Positions 9,806 through 16,938 of a DNA stretch of 25,410 nucleotides are shown in pieces (the first letter of the stretch is position 1; each line of letters begins with the position of its first letter). The notes under the pieces were generated by a model that did no database searches, was not told the origin of the DNA, and worked only from the letters and a program-made list of their open reading frames with translations. The translations under genes were made by a program, and so were the position numbers. This DNA is from a virus: IMG/VR virus record IMGVR_UViG_3300008113_000434, positions 1 through 25,410 of that record; one strand, 5' to 3'.

Positions 9806-10318
9806 ATGTCTATTAATAAGGCTAAGATACCTTATAATGCTGAACTAGCAACAAAGACATTGTCGGTCTCAGACGAGGCTGGCTTTAATGGGCAAGTTAC
9901 TTTAGGTGGCACCATTAAGATTGTCGGAAATATGACTGTAGACCATACCTCTGGTGGTAGCATGACGTTGTCGGATGGGACAATGACGAAAGTCGGAGTC
10001 CCATCCATTACCACTATATATCCAACATTTGGTAATTTTACATTAAATAGTCCTGATTTAAGAGACAGTTTAATTGAAATGAACTTAACAGTACCTAATA
10101 CTGTAACCATTCCAGCAGATTCACCAGCATTAACTTTTCCTGTAGGAACAACAATTGATATCTTGCAAACTAACAGCGGTCAGACTACAATAGTGGCAGG
10201 TAATGGTGTTGTAGTAACTGGAACACCTGGATTAAAAATTAGAACCCAATGGTCAATCGTGACTATTTTAAAAAGAAATGCAAATACTTGGGTAGTATTT
10301 GGAGATTTGACGACATAG
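9806..10318 (+). CDS. Small fibre/virion protein, 170 aa
   Basis: Starts with a strong ribosome site (AGGAGG, 9795-9800, five nt from ATG). Residues 25-70 include two or three short beta-repeats like those of the first fibre (GFNGQVTLGGTIKIVGNMTV). Residues 85-168 form a compact beta domain (NLTVPNTVTIPADS...TTIDILQTNSGQTTIV...VVFGDLT) of a type seen at the C-terminus of phage fibres, where it resembles a single-stranded right-handed beta-helix or a small tip. No enzymatic motif is present. It lies between the large structural protein and the FN3-Hint protein, and probably decorates the same structure. Confidence 0.7.
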   Translation: MSINKAKIPYNAELATKTLSVSDEAGFNGQVTLGGTIKIVGNMTVDHTSGGSMTLSDGTMTKVGVPSITTIYPTFGNFTLNSPDLRDSLIEMNLTVPNTVTIPADSPALTFPVGTTIDILQTNSGQTTIVAGNGVVVTGTPGLKIRTQWSIVTILKRNANTWVVFGDLTT

Positions 10319-10327
10319 GAGTAAGAA

Positions 10328-12001
10328 TTGGCTAAAAAGACTGGTAGAAAGTCCTCAGCAGTAGGTGACTATGAAAAGCCAATGCCACCAGAAAATCTGG
10401 TGGCCACAGACGTTGGTACAGATAGACTTTTTAATAATGGAGCAGCCAGCGTAGCTTTTACTGTAAACCCATTAAGTTCTGTTCCAACATCATTTAACGT
10501 TGTTTCAAGTCCTGGTAATTTTACAGGAGCAGGCACATCTTCTCCAATTGTTGTACAGGGTTTACAGTCTGGAGTACAGTATACATTCACAGCAACTGCT
10601 TCTAACAATAACGGTACATCAAATACTTCTGCTGCTTCTAATACAATAACAGCAACAACAGTTCCTTCTTCCCCAAGACTAGCAACAGCCGTTTCATCAG
10701 TTGCAGATCAAGACACAGTTACATGGTCTGCTCCAACTTCTGATGGAGGAAAACCAGTTACTAGCTACACTATTGTATCTAGTGACCCATCAGCTCAACT
10801 GCCAGCAAATGATGGTACACCAGGTCCAACATACTTAAATGTAACTTCACCATATACAATATCAGAAACTGGTGGTACAACACAAAGATATAAGATCTAT
10901 GCAATTAATGCTAATGGAACTTCTGATTTTATGGAAACTAATCCAATAACAACGTTCTTTAGCCCACCTTCATTCTTCGGTCCCCCAGCATTCTTTAGCC
11001 CTCCAAGATTCTTTGCTCCACCACAATTTTTCTCCCCACCAGCGTTCTTTTCACCTCCAGGATTCTTTAGTCCGCCACAATTCTTTTCTCCTCCTGCGTT
11101 TTTCTCCCCACCAGGATTCTTTAGTCCACCTTCTTTTTTCGGACCTCCAACATTCTTCGGACCACCAGCATTCTTCGGTCCTCCAAGATTCTTTAGCCCA
11201 CCAGGGTTCTTTGCGCCACCATACTTCTTTGGACCTCCTTTCTTCTTCGGTCCCCCAGCATTCTTTAGCCCTCCAGCATTTTTCTCGCCACCATTTTTCT
11301 TTGGGCCTCCAAGCTTCTTTGGCCCACCAAGATTCTTTGGGCCACCAGTGTTCTTTAGCCCTCCATTTTTCTTCGGACCACCAGCATTCTTTGGCCCACC
11401 AAGATTCTTTGGGCCTCCAAGCTTCTTTGGCCCACCAAGATTCTTTGCGCCACCTAGATTTTGTATCGAAGAGGACACTCCAGTCCTTACTCCAGAAGGA
11501 TACAAAAAGGCAAAAAATATTTCTATAGGGGATAAAGTATTAACATTGATGTTTGATGACTTAACGCTTGGTGATCCAAATTGTGAGGTCGGAGTAGTAA
11601 CAGAAGAGTGCTCTTCTATAGTAAAGTCATGGTCAACAGAAATGTTGTCAAATGTAAGAACAGTAGAGTCAGAAATTACAGATATTATAGTTGACCCAGC
11701 AGATTCTTTTATTATCATAAATAATGATGATAAGAAAAGATTTTCTAAGAAAGAAGATGTTCTTGTATTTAAAGACAATAAATATGTAATCGTTACATTA
11801 GAAAATCTAAAAATAGGTGACTATTTAGCTACTTATTCTGCAGAGGATAACGTTGTGAATCATACCATGATTAAAGACATTAAGGTTGTTAGAAAAGATA
11901 CAAATGTATTATTATTCTATAGAGAGCCTTACGGCATGATGATTGCAGGCGGAATGTTAGCCTATAATGGATGTCCATCTCAAGTCTTGACTAATCCTTA
12001 A
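10328..12001 (+). CDS. FN3 - (FFxPPx)28 - Hint chimeric protein
   Basis: A 557-residue protein from a TTG start with AGGAG (10317-10321) six nt upstream. Residues about 17-112 and 113-207 are two fibronectin-III-like domains (PP.NL.A..., YTFTATASNNNGTS, then TYTIVSSDP... and RYKIYAINANGTSD). Residues 210-377 are 28 perfect-length hexapeptides FF[SGA]PPx. C379 starts a Hint domain: block A is CIEEDTPVLTPEGY...ISIGDKVL (379-405), a second LKIGDYL lies at 494-500, and it ends at LAYNGCPSQVLTNP, where N547-G548-C549 would be the splice or cleavage site. The usual TxxH of block B is not seen; the aligned stretch reads FSKKED (472-477). No homing endonuclease fits in 170 residues, so this is a Hint or bacterial-intein-like domain rather than a full intein. 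Likely a surface adhesin whose C-terminus self-processes; the function is inferred. Confidence 0.85.
   Translation: MAKKTGRKSSAVGDYEKPMPPENLVATDVGTDRLFNNGAASVAFTVNPLSSVPTSFNVVSSPGNFTGAGTSSPIVVQGLQSGVQYTFTATASNNNGTSNTSAASNTITATTVPSSPRLATAVSSVADQDTVTWSAPTSDGGKPVTSYTIVSSDPSAQLPANDGTPGPTYLNVTSPYTISETGGTTQRYKIYAINANGTSDFMETNPITTFFSPPSFFGPPAFFSPPRFFAPPQFFSPPAFFSPPGFFSPPQFFSPPAFFSPPGFFSPPSFFGPPTFFGPPAFFGPPRFFSPPGFFAPPYFFGPPFFFGPPAFFSPPAFFSPPFFFGPPSFFGPPRFFGPPVFFSPPFFFGPPAFFGPPRFFGPPSFFGPPRFFAPPRFCIEEDTPVLTPEGYKKAKNISIGDKVLTLMFDDLTLGDPNCEVGVVTEECSSIVKSWSTEMLSNVRTVESEITDIIVDPADSFIIINNDDKKRFSKKEDVLVFKDNKYVIVTLENLKIGDYLATYSAEDNVVNHTMIKDIKVVRKDTNVLLFYREPYGMMIAGGMLAYNGCPSQVLTNP
10955..11458 (+). repeat. 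28 tandem 18-bp units encoding FF[S/G/A]PPx
   Basis: Twenty-eight in-frame units without any indel. Positions 1, 2, 4 and 5 (F, F, P, P) are invariant. Position 3 is Ser, Gly or Ala. Position 6 varies widely (S, A, R, Q, G, T, Y, F, V). Codons differ between units (TTC/TTT, CCA/CCT/CCC), showing protein-level conservation. Two exact DNA duplications mark recent exchange: 11297-11339 equals 11405-11447 (43 nt, offset of six units) and 10973-11005 equals 11243-11275 (33 nt, offset of 15 units). Confidence 0.95.
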
Positions 12002-12015
12002 TAAAATGCTAAAGT
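11987..12015 (+). promoter_or_regulatory. Candidate promoter for the oxygenase cluster, leaderless
   Basis: TTGACT (11987-11992), 17-nt spacer, then TAAAGT (12010-12015) preceded by the extended -10 TG at 12007-12008. The ATG at 12022 follows after six nt, where transcription would be expected to begin. No Shine-Dalgarno site precedes the ATG. The -35 lies inside the last codons of the Hint gene. Confidence 0.55.
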
Positions 12016-12021
12016 AGTTCT

Positions 12022-12672
12022 ATGAAAAAAGAACAGTTATTCCCTGGTTTGTGGAAGTACTCTGATGTATTTACTTCTAAGCCTTATTTAATTAAAACAC
12101 TTGAGGATACAATTTCAAGAAGTAATGGAAAATACTCATGGGAAGATTCTGAAGTGGGACATGACGATTTAATTAAAGATTATCGTGACTGCAAAGATTT
12201 TAAGCTGGGTAGATTTGGTCAAGAAGAGCAAGATGAATATATAGAAGAGTTTAATTCTATTTGGAAAGAAATAACTGATCTTCAGTCAGGTCCAGTTAAA
12301 GAATATTGTGATTTTTATAATATTCAGATGAATTTTTCTGAGTGGATTAATGTTGTTAAATATGGTCCAAACCAATACTTCAAAGAGCATGCAGACCATG
12401 GTTATTCATACATATCTACCGTTTCTTTAGTTGGGTATCCAAATAAAGAATATGTTGGAGGATCTTTATATTTCCCTAAGCTAGGAATAAATATAGAACC
12501 AGACGAAGGTGATCTTTATATATTCCCATCCACATACTTATTTTCACATGTAGCAATGCCAGTTCAATCAGGAACAAAGTATTCATTTGTAACAATGTTA
12601 GACTATAATGACTATACCCATACAGAAGAGTATGAAGAATTTATTAAGAACAAATACCTAGGAGATAAATAA
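12022..12672 (+). CDS. Fe(II)/2-oxoglutarate dioxygenase, prolyl-4-hydroxylase type (1)
   Basis: 216 residues. A double-stranded beta-helix domain occupies about residues 100-195. Iron ligands are H123 and D125 (FKEHADHGYSY) and H176 (LFSHVAMP). K186 in SGTKYSFVTML is positioned to bind the 2-oxoglutarate C5 carboxylate, as Lys does in animal and algal prolyl-4-hydroxylases, where many bacterial relatives use Arg. YVGGSLYFPKLG and EGDLYIFPS are the usual strand motifs. The family couples 2-oxoglutarate decarboxylation to hydroxylation of a protein side chain or small molecule. First gene of a likely transcription unit; one-base overlap with the next gene. The closest relative here is the next gene, sharing most of the catalytic core. 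The substrate is not shown; the proline repeats just upstream are a natural candidate. Confidence 0.87.
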   Translation: MKKEQLFPGLWKYSDVFTSKPYLIKTLEDTISRSNGKYSWEDSEVGHDDLIKDYRDCKDFKLGRFGQEEQDEYIEEFNSIWKEITDLQSGPVKEYCDFYNIQMNFSEWINVVKYGPNQYFKEHADHGYSYISTVSLVGYPNKEYVGGSLYFPKLGINIEPDEGDLYIFPSTYLFSHVAMPVQSGTKYSFVTMLDYNDYTHTEEYEEFIKNKYLGDK

Positions 12673-13367
12673 TGTTTTCACCAAATGCAGAATATCTATA
12701 TCACGGAATTGTTGTTTACAGAAATGTATTCAATAACCTAGACTTAGTTAACAGACTAGAAACAGCACTTGCTTCTAGCGATTCAAAATATAAATGGAAC
12801 CAAGCGCAAACTGGATATGCAAATACAGATTTAAAGTATCGTGATGCTCATGACTTTAAAATTAAAGTTAATAGCGACGAGAGCTTAATGCTACAAATGG
12901 ATTATGTAGAAAAGAAGAATCAAAAAGAGGCAGAAATTGCCCTTAAATCTATTTATGAAGATTCCAAGAAAGCACAAGAGGGGCCAGTAGAAGAATATAG
13001 ACGAGTATTTGGTCTTGCCCCATTAAACTATTGGGAAGCTTTTAACTTTGTTCGATATGGCAAAGACCAACACTTTCAAGTACATTCCGATCATGGCTAT
13101 TCCTACATATGCGTACTATCTTCAGTAGGATATATTAATGATGATTACGAAGGTGGAGAATTGCATTTTGACAAGTTAGGTTTGACCTTTAAGCCAAAAG
13201 CTGGAGACCTATATCTTTTCCCATCCTCATACATATATTCACACTCGGCAAACCCTGTGACATCTGGAACGAAATACTCCATAGTTACAATGTTAGATTA
13301 TCTAGAAGCACCTCACACACCAGATTATCGTGACATCGAAAAAAGATACTCAGAGGGCTATGTATAA
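12672..13367 (+). CDS. Fe(II)/2-oxoglutarate dioxygenase, prolyl-4-hydroxylase type (2)
   Basis: 231 residues, tandem paralogue of the preceding gene with a different N-terminal half. Iron ligands are H138 and D140 (FQVHSDHGYSY) and H191 (YSHSANP); K201 in SGTKYSIVTMLDY is the probable 2-oxoglutarate-binding residue. EGGELHFDKLG and AGDLYLFPSS are shared with copy 1. The helical insert at residues 65-105 (Lys/Glu-rich) is longer than in copy 1. The ATG overlaps the previous stop by one base and has AGGAG seven nt upstream. Both copies keep all catalytic residues, so neither looks like a decaying duplicate; different substrates or a heteromer are possible. Confidence 0.87.
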   Translation: MFSPNAEYLYHGIVVYRNVFNNLDLVNRLETALASSDSKYKWNQAQTGYANTDLKYRDAHDFKIKVNSDESLMLQMDYVEKKNQKEAEIALKSIYEDSKKAQEGPVEEYRRVFGLAPLNYWEAFNFVRYGKDQHFQVHSDHGYSYICVLSSVGYINDDYEGGELHFDKLGLTFKPKAGDLYLFPSSYIYSHSANPVTSGTKYSIVTMLDYLEAPHTPDYRDIEKRYSEGYV

Positions 13368-14079
13368 GATAGATGCATATAAGACTTCTGAAGATGCAGC
13401 TATAATTACCCCTCTTCAGGTAAAAAGAGATTGGATGGAGCTAACTCATGAAAGGCATGCGTATAGTTGTTTCCCAGTAACATTAACTAATTCTTTGGGA
13501 TTTGGCCTATCTTTTCCAGAAGATATAGTTTTTATGTGGGACGGATCGTCTGACGCTAGGCCAGAACATGTTAAAATTTTATCTGGTCATAAATATGCTT
13601 ATACTGAAAGAGCAAATGCCACAATCAGTTTTAAAACTGGTTTAGTATTTAGAACAGAAGAAAATGTAAGCTTACTTGGAATGCCTACGCCTAATATGTT
13701 TTTAGATGGAGCATACCCATTTACAACTGCAATCAGTACTTCTTGGTACGAAGCAGACTTTCCAGTAGCCTGGAGAATCACAAAGCCAGGAGTTGCAATT
13801 ACAATCCCAGCAGGGTACCCAGTAATTACTGTATTGCCTATATCTCTTTCTAATATTAATGAGTCTGAAGTCACTCTAAGGTACAAAAAAGATATGCCAC
13901 CCTCAAAGTTTTCTAGTTTGTACAATGAAACAGATCATATAAAAATTGTTTCTGAATATGCTGTTAAAAAAGAGTGGACCAATTTTTATAGAAATGCAGT
14001 AGACTACCTTGGCAATAAATTAGGTAAACATGAAGTAAAAAGTATAAGGTTAAAGGTTATAGATAATGCCAAAAATTAA
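13360..14079 (+). CDS. DUF6065-like protein
   Basis: 239 residues from ATG 13360, which overlaps the preceding gene by 8 nt; a longer frame from GTG 13330 is less likely because the family I recall begins close to an xxIDAY motif. The signature RDWMELTHERHAYSCFPVTL at residues 23-42 and WDG at 60-62 fit my recollection of DUF6065, a family of unknown function in bacteria and phages. The pattern of GxxIxIPAGYPVITVLPI strands near the C-terminal half suggests a beta-barrel or cupin-like fold. No clear metal triad is visible. It sits between dioxygenase genes, so a role in the same pathway (substrate binding or partner) is inferred only from position. Confidence 0.72.
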   Translation: MYKIDAYKTSEDAAIITPLQVKRDWMELTHERHAYSCFPVTLTNSLGFGLSFPEDIVFMWDGSSDARPEHVKILSGHKYAYTERANATISFKTGLVFRTEENVSLLGMPTPNMFLDGAYPFTTAISTSWYEADFPVAWRITKPGVAITIPAGYPVITVLPISLSNINESEVTLRYKKDMPPSKFSSLYNETDHIKIVSEYAVKKEWTNFYRNAVDYLGNKLGKHEVKSIRLKVIDNAKN

Positions 14080-14806
14080 ATTTGGATCAGCACGTCCATA
14101 CAATAATGAGCCAGAGTCAAAACCTCTTGAGCCAGGCCCAATTAAAAATTTCATGCCAGACTGGTGGAAAGATGCTACTAGGTACTGGCTAAATGATGAG
14201 GGGGATCCAATTGTTGCCTCCTATAATAAAGATGATCAAGAAGAAAAGTCTCTAGGCTTCAAGTCATGCCCAGCACTTTTAGATATATTTTCAGTTGGAT
14301 ATACATTACGAACTCCAACGGACATTATGTTTGTGCAGTATGAAGGCCAACCATTTGTTGTCATAGATGAAAAATATAAAGATTTTTGTGAAGCAAGAAG
14401 TGACATGCCTCAGTTTAAGTATCCACATGGATATCACAAAAAACATTTTCATTGGTGGCCTAACTGGGGTATCGAGATGCCTCCAGGATATAGCGCATTG
14501 GTAACTACGCCTTTAAATAGATATGATTTACCTTTTTTAACAGTTAACGGTATAATTGACAGTGATAGGTATACTATGCCAGGACTTATGCCTTTCTTCT
14601 TAAAAGAAGGATTCTCTGGGCTTATTCCAAAAGGAACTCCATTTGCCCAAGTAATCCCTATTAAAAGAGAAGACTGGAACTCAGAAATGATATACTATAC
14701 AAATGATCAGATGTACGATAGACATGTGAGCGTTGTAGAAAAGTATAGAGTTAAGTTCGGTGGCATCTATAAAAGAAAAACTTGGATTAAAAAGAATTAC
14801 GAATAG
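14066..14806 (+). CDS. Second DUF6065-like / cyanophage-type conserved protein
   Basis: 246 residues, start overlapping the previous gene by 14 nt. Features: an early MPDWWKD motif, KSCPALLDIFSVGYTL near residue 70, a His/Trp-rich stretch (YHKKHFHWWPNWGIEMPPGYS, about 124-144) and FSGLIPKGTPFAQVIPIKRE near 190-209. I recall proteins of this pattern as conserved hypotheticals in cyanophages. The order of motifs (C-P...GY.L..P.DI, W.I..P.GYS, IP.GTP...VIP) parallels the preceding protein, so the two are probably distant paralogues. The HKKHFHWW segment could bind metal, but no known catalytic set is evident. Function unknown. Confidence 0.72.
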   Translation: MPKIKFGSARPYNNEPESKPLEPGPIKNFMPDWWKDATRYWLNDEGDPIVASYNKDDQEEKSLGFKSCPALLDIFSVGYTLRTPTDIMFVQYEGQPFVVIDEKYKDFCEARSDMPQFKYPHGYHKKHFHWWPNWGIEMPPGYSALVTTPLNRYDLPFLTVNGIIDSDRYTMPGLMPFFLKEGFSGLIPKGTPFAQVIPIKREDWNSEMIYYTNDQMYDRHVSVVEKYRVKFGGIYKRKTWIKKNYE

Positions 14807-14815
14807 GAGAAAGAA

Positions 14816-15547
14816 ATGGCATTTGAAAGCGCAGTAGACCCAGACATTGTATTAAATTATGATTCTCTTGAAGACGGTAGAAATGTTAGAACATCTAGAA
14901 AATCAATTACTCCTTCTGGATGGTTTGGTGAGGACAAGAGCATGATTCAAGAAATTGAAAACTTCTTGACTGATGAAGAATGCGACTACTTAGAAAACTT
15001 TGCTCGAAATAACAAAATTTGGGACGTAACAGAATCACATTACAATGAGAATGGAACCATCATATACGACCACAGACCGTGGGAAAATAGAGTAGCAACT
15101 TTAAATACTTTAATGAAGGCTGATGAAAAAGTTGTAGAGATGCTAAGAGCAATTATTGAAAGATTAAAGCCTGTTATCGATGAGTTCTTTCAAGTAAATG
15201 CAGAGCCAACAAATCCAGCAATTGTAAGATGGCCAGTTGGAACATTTCAGTTTCCTCATGCGGACAAAGAGCTACATGAGGGTCCTGACGCAGGAACAGA
15301 AAACGATTTTCCATGGTATGATTTAGGAACCATCTTCTATTTAAATGATGATTACACTGGTGGAGAATTACATTTTCCAAGACAAGAAGTAATGTTTAAG
15401 CCTAAGCGCAAAGCAGTATATTTCTTTCCTGGAGATAAGTATTTTATTCATGGAGTAAATAAGGTTTTGTCTGGAACAAGATATACGTCTCCTTGGTTCT
15501 GGACCATTAGAGAATTGCATGGTGAAAGAAAAAATGTCAGCTGGTAA
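14816..15547 (+). CDS. Fe(II)/2-oxoglutarate dioxygenase (3)
   Basis: 243 residues with AGGAG (14805-14809) six nt before the ATG. Residues 44-65 (IQEIENFLTDEECDYLENFA) are the usual N-terminal helix-strand unit of prolyl-4-hydroxylase-like proteins. Iron ligands are H148 and D150 (FQFPHADKE) and H212 (YFIHGVNKV). R222 in SGTRYTSPWFW is the likely 2-oxoglutarate salt-bridge residue, in contrast to Lys in copies 1 and 2. TGGELHFPRQ and YFFPGDKYF are the typical core strands. The family is clear; the substrate is unknown. Overlaps the next gene by 14 nt. Confidence 0.87.
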   Translation: MAFESAVDPDIVLNYDSLEDGRNVRTSRKSITPSGWFGEDKSMIQEIENFLTDEECDYLENFARNNKIWDVTESHYNENGTIIYDHRPWENRVATLNTLMKADEKVVEMLRAIIERLKPVIDEFFQVNAEPTNPAIVRWPVGTFQFPHADKELHEGPDAGTENDFPWYDLGTIFYLNDDYTGGELHFPRQEVMFKPKRKAVYFFPGDKYFIHGVNKVLSGTRYTSPWFWTIRELHGERKNVSW

Positions 15548-16280
15548 TTACGAAGCTTTAAAAGAAAAGTATCCAACTTTAACAGTACATAAAGATGATT
15601 GCTTTACTATTGAAAACTTTATTACACCAGATGAAGCTACTAAGATTATTGCTTATTTAGAGCATTTAGTAGACTCTGGAAAATTGCAATGGAATCAAAT
15701 ATCTTTTTATGATTCTTTTGCTATGGGATTTTGGGATTCAGATAAAAACTTAGAGCAATTTGGTTTGCCAGAAGATTATTTCCCTAGACTAAAGTTTAAG
15801 ATTAAAAAAGCTGGGGAGGCCTTGTTTGGAATTAAATGGGATGAGATTAGTTACCATGCACAAAAGTGGATCCCAGGAGCATTTGCAGATTTTCATTCAG
15901 ACAACACAGATCACGAAGGAAACCCAACTGCATTCGAAAGAAGTCGTTATGCAGCATTTATGTATTTAAATGAAGATTTTACTGGAGGCCTTTTAAACTA
16001 TAGAGACTTTGATATTACTATTACTCCAAAGGTTGGTCTTATTGCAATATTTGCAGGAGGATTCGGTAATGAGCATGAAGTAACAACCGTAAAGGATGGA
16101 ACAAGATATACAATTGGGTCTTTTTGGGACGATGCTTCTATAGTATACACAGATGAGCAAAGACAAAGATGGGCAGACGAATTAGCAGAAACAAGAAAAG
16201 AACAAGATGAGCAGTACAAGCAGTGGGCTGTAGATAAAGAAACAGGACACACACCTATATATAAAGGTAAGGGAGAATAA
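15534..16280 (+). CDS. Fe(II)/2-oxoglutarate dioxygenase (4)
   Basis: 248 residues from ATG 15534. I prefer this over ATG 15519 because GGTGA (15521-15525) stands 8 nt upstream, the same kind of site used by the capsid gene; the longer form adds only five residues. Iron ligands are H121 and D123 (FADFHSDNTDHEG) and H181 (GNEHEVTTV); R191 in GTRYTIGSFW binds 2-oxoglutarate. TGGLLNYRDFDI replaces the usual GGELxF strand. The C-terminal 40 residues are Glu/Gln/Lys-rich and probably helical, absent from the other copies. N-terminal CFTIENFITPDEATKI is family-like. Substrate unknown. Confidence 0.85.
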   Translation: MSAGNYEALKEKYPTLTVHKDDCFTIENFITPDEATKIIAYLEHLVDSGKLQWNQISFYDSFAMGFWDSDKNLEQFGLPEDYFPRLKFKIKKAGEALFGIKWDEISYHAQKWIPGAFADFHSDNTDHEGNPTAFERSRYAAFMYLNEDFTGGLLNYRDFDITITPKVGLIAIFAGGFGNEHEVTTVKDGTRYTIGSFWDDASIVYTDEQRQRWADELAETRKEQDEQYKQWAVDKETGHTPIYKGKGE

Positions 16281-16281
16281 A

Positions 16282-16929
16282 ATGGCAGTAGATGAAAGTA
16301 TTCCAGAAAGCGATCTAATTAAATACTCTGATAAAATTTTGTATTATAAGAATGCTATACCAAGCATTACAGAGCTAGTAGCTGATTTAGATGAATACCA
16401 AGAGCAGTATAACCCAGAAAATTGTTTTGTTGGGCCATGGGAAGATTGGGCTTCAAATGATGACCCATCTCATTTTTACGGTGAAAGACGCACAGGTTAT
16501 TACGACAGCTTAGAAAATAATCAAGGAGAGCTCTCCGAGTATGACCAAAAAGCAAAAAGCATTGTTGCTAACGTAAAAGAAGCAATTGAGAGTCTTGCTA
16601 GAGACTACTCAGCTAATACAGACACAGTAGACTACGGATCCCTTTTAGATACATTTCAAATTGTTAAGTATAAAGAGGGCGAAGAGATGGGACTTCATTA
16701 TGACAGATACCCAGACTCTGACAAAATAACATCTTTGTCTGCAGTAATTTATGTAAATGATAACTATGAAGGTGGCCATATTCATTTCCCAGATTTTGAT
16801 TTAGCTATTAAGCCAGAAGCTGGGAGTGTTTTGTTTTTCCCATCAACAGAAGATTACGAGCACGAGTCGTTAGCAGCACACAACGGCAGAAAGATTATGA
16901 TTCCTATATTCTTTTATAAGTCGGTATAA
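16282..16929 (+). CDS. Fe(II)/2-oxoglutarate dioxygenase (5)
   Basis: 215 residues with GGGAG (16271-16275) six nt before ATG. Iron ligands are H139 and D141 (GLHYDRYPD) and H194 (YEHESLAAH); R203 or K204 in HNGRKIMIPIFF is the likely 2-oxoglutarate-binding residue. YEGGHIHFPDFDLAIKPEAGSVLFFPS is the core strand run (positions 163-188). The DTFQIVKYKEGEEMGLHYD stretch parallels the VVKYGPNQYFKEHAD segment of copy 1, so it is nearer copies 1 and 2 than 3 and 4 in this part. Last gene of the cluster; the LamG gene follows after 9 nt with its own strong ribosome site. Confidence 0.86.
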   Translation: MAVDESIPESDLIKYSDKILYYKNAIPSITELVADLDEYQEQYNPENCFVGPWEDWASNDDPSHFYGERRTGYYDSLENNQGELSEYDQKAKSIVANVKEAIESLARDYSANTDTVDYGSLLDTFQIVKYKEGEEMGLHYDRYPDSDKITSLSAVIYVNDNYEGGHIHFPDFDLAIKPEAGSVLFFPSTEDYEHESLAAHNGRKIMIPIFFYKSV

Positions 16930-16938
16930 GGAGATTAA

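Noticed and set aside
10955-11458. Tandem 18-bp units as a CRISPR-like or minisatellite locus
   Set aside because: Units are contiguous, in frame and without spacers, and lie inside a coding sequence with conserved protein pattern.
11013-11528. Second + strand frame through the repeat (171 codons, HQSL/LHH-rich)
   Set aside because: It is a low-complexity shadow of the repeat with no domain on either side and no initiation signal.
10897-11778. Long antisense frame (293 codons) rich in GGPKN repeats
   Set aside because: It is the complement of the FFxPP repeat, which lacks stops in several frames because of its composition. It has no ribosome site, and the sense protein has real domains.
11462-12001. 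Full intein with splicing
   Set aside because: It sits at the extreme C-terminus, block B lacks TxxH, and there is no endonuclease or real C-extein. Hint domain is as far as I go.
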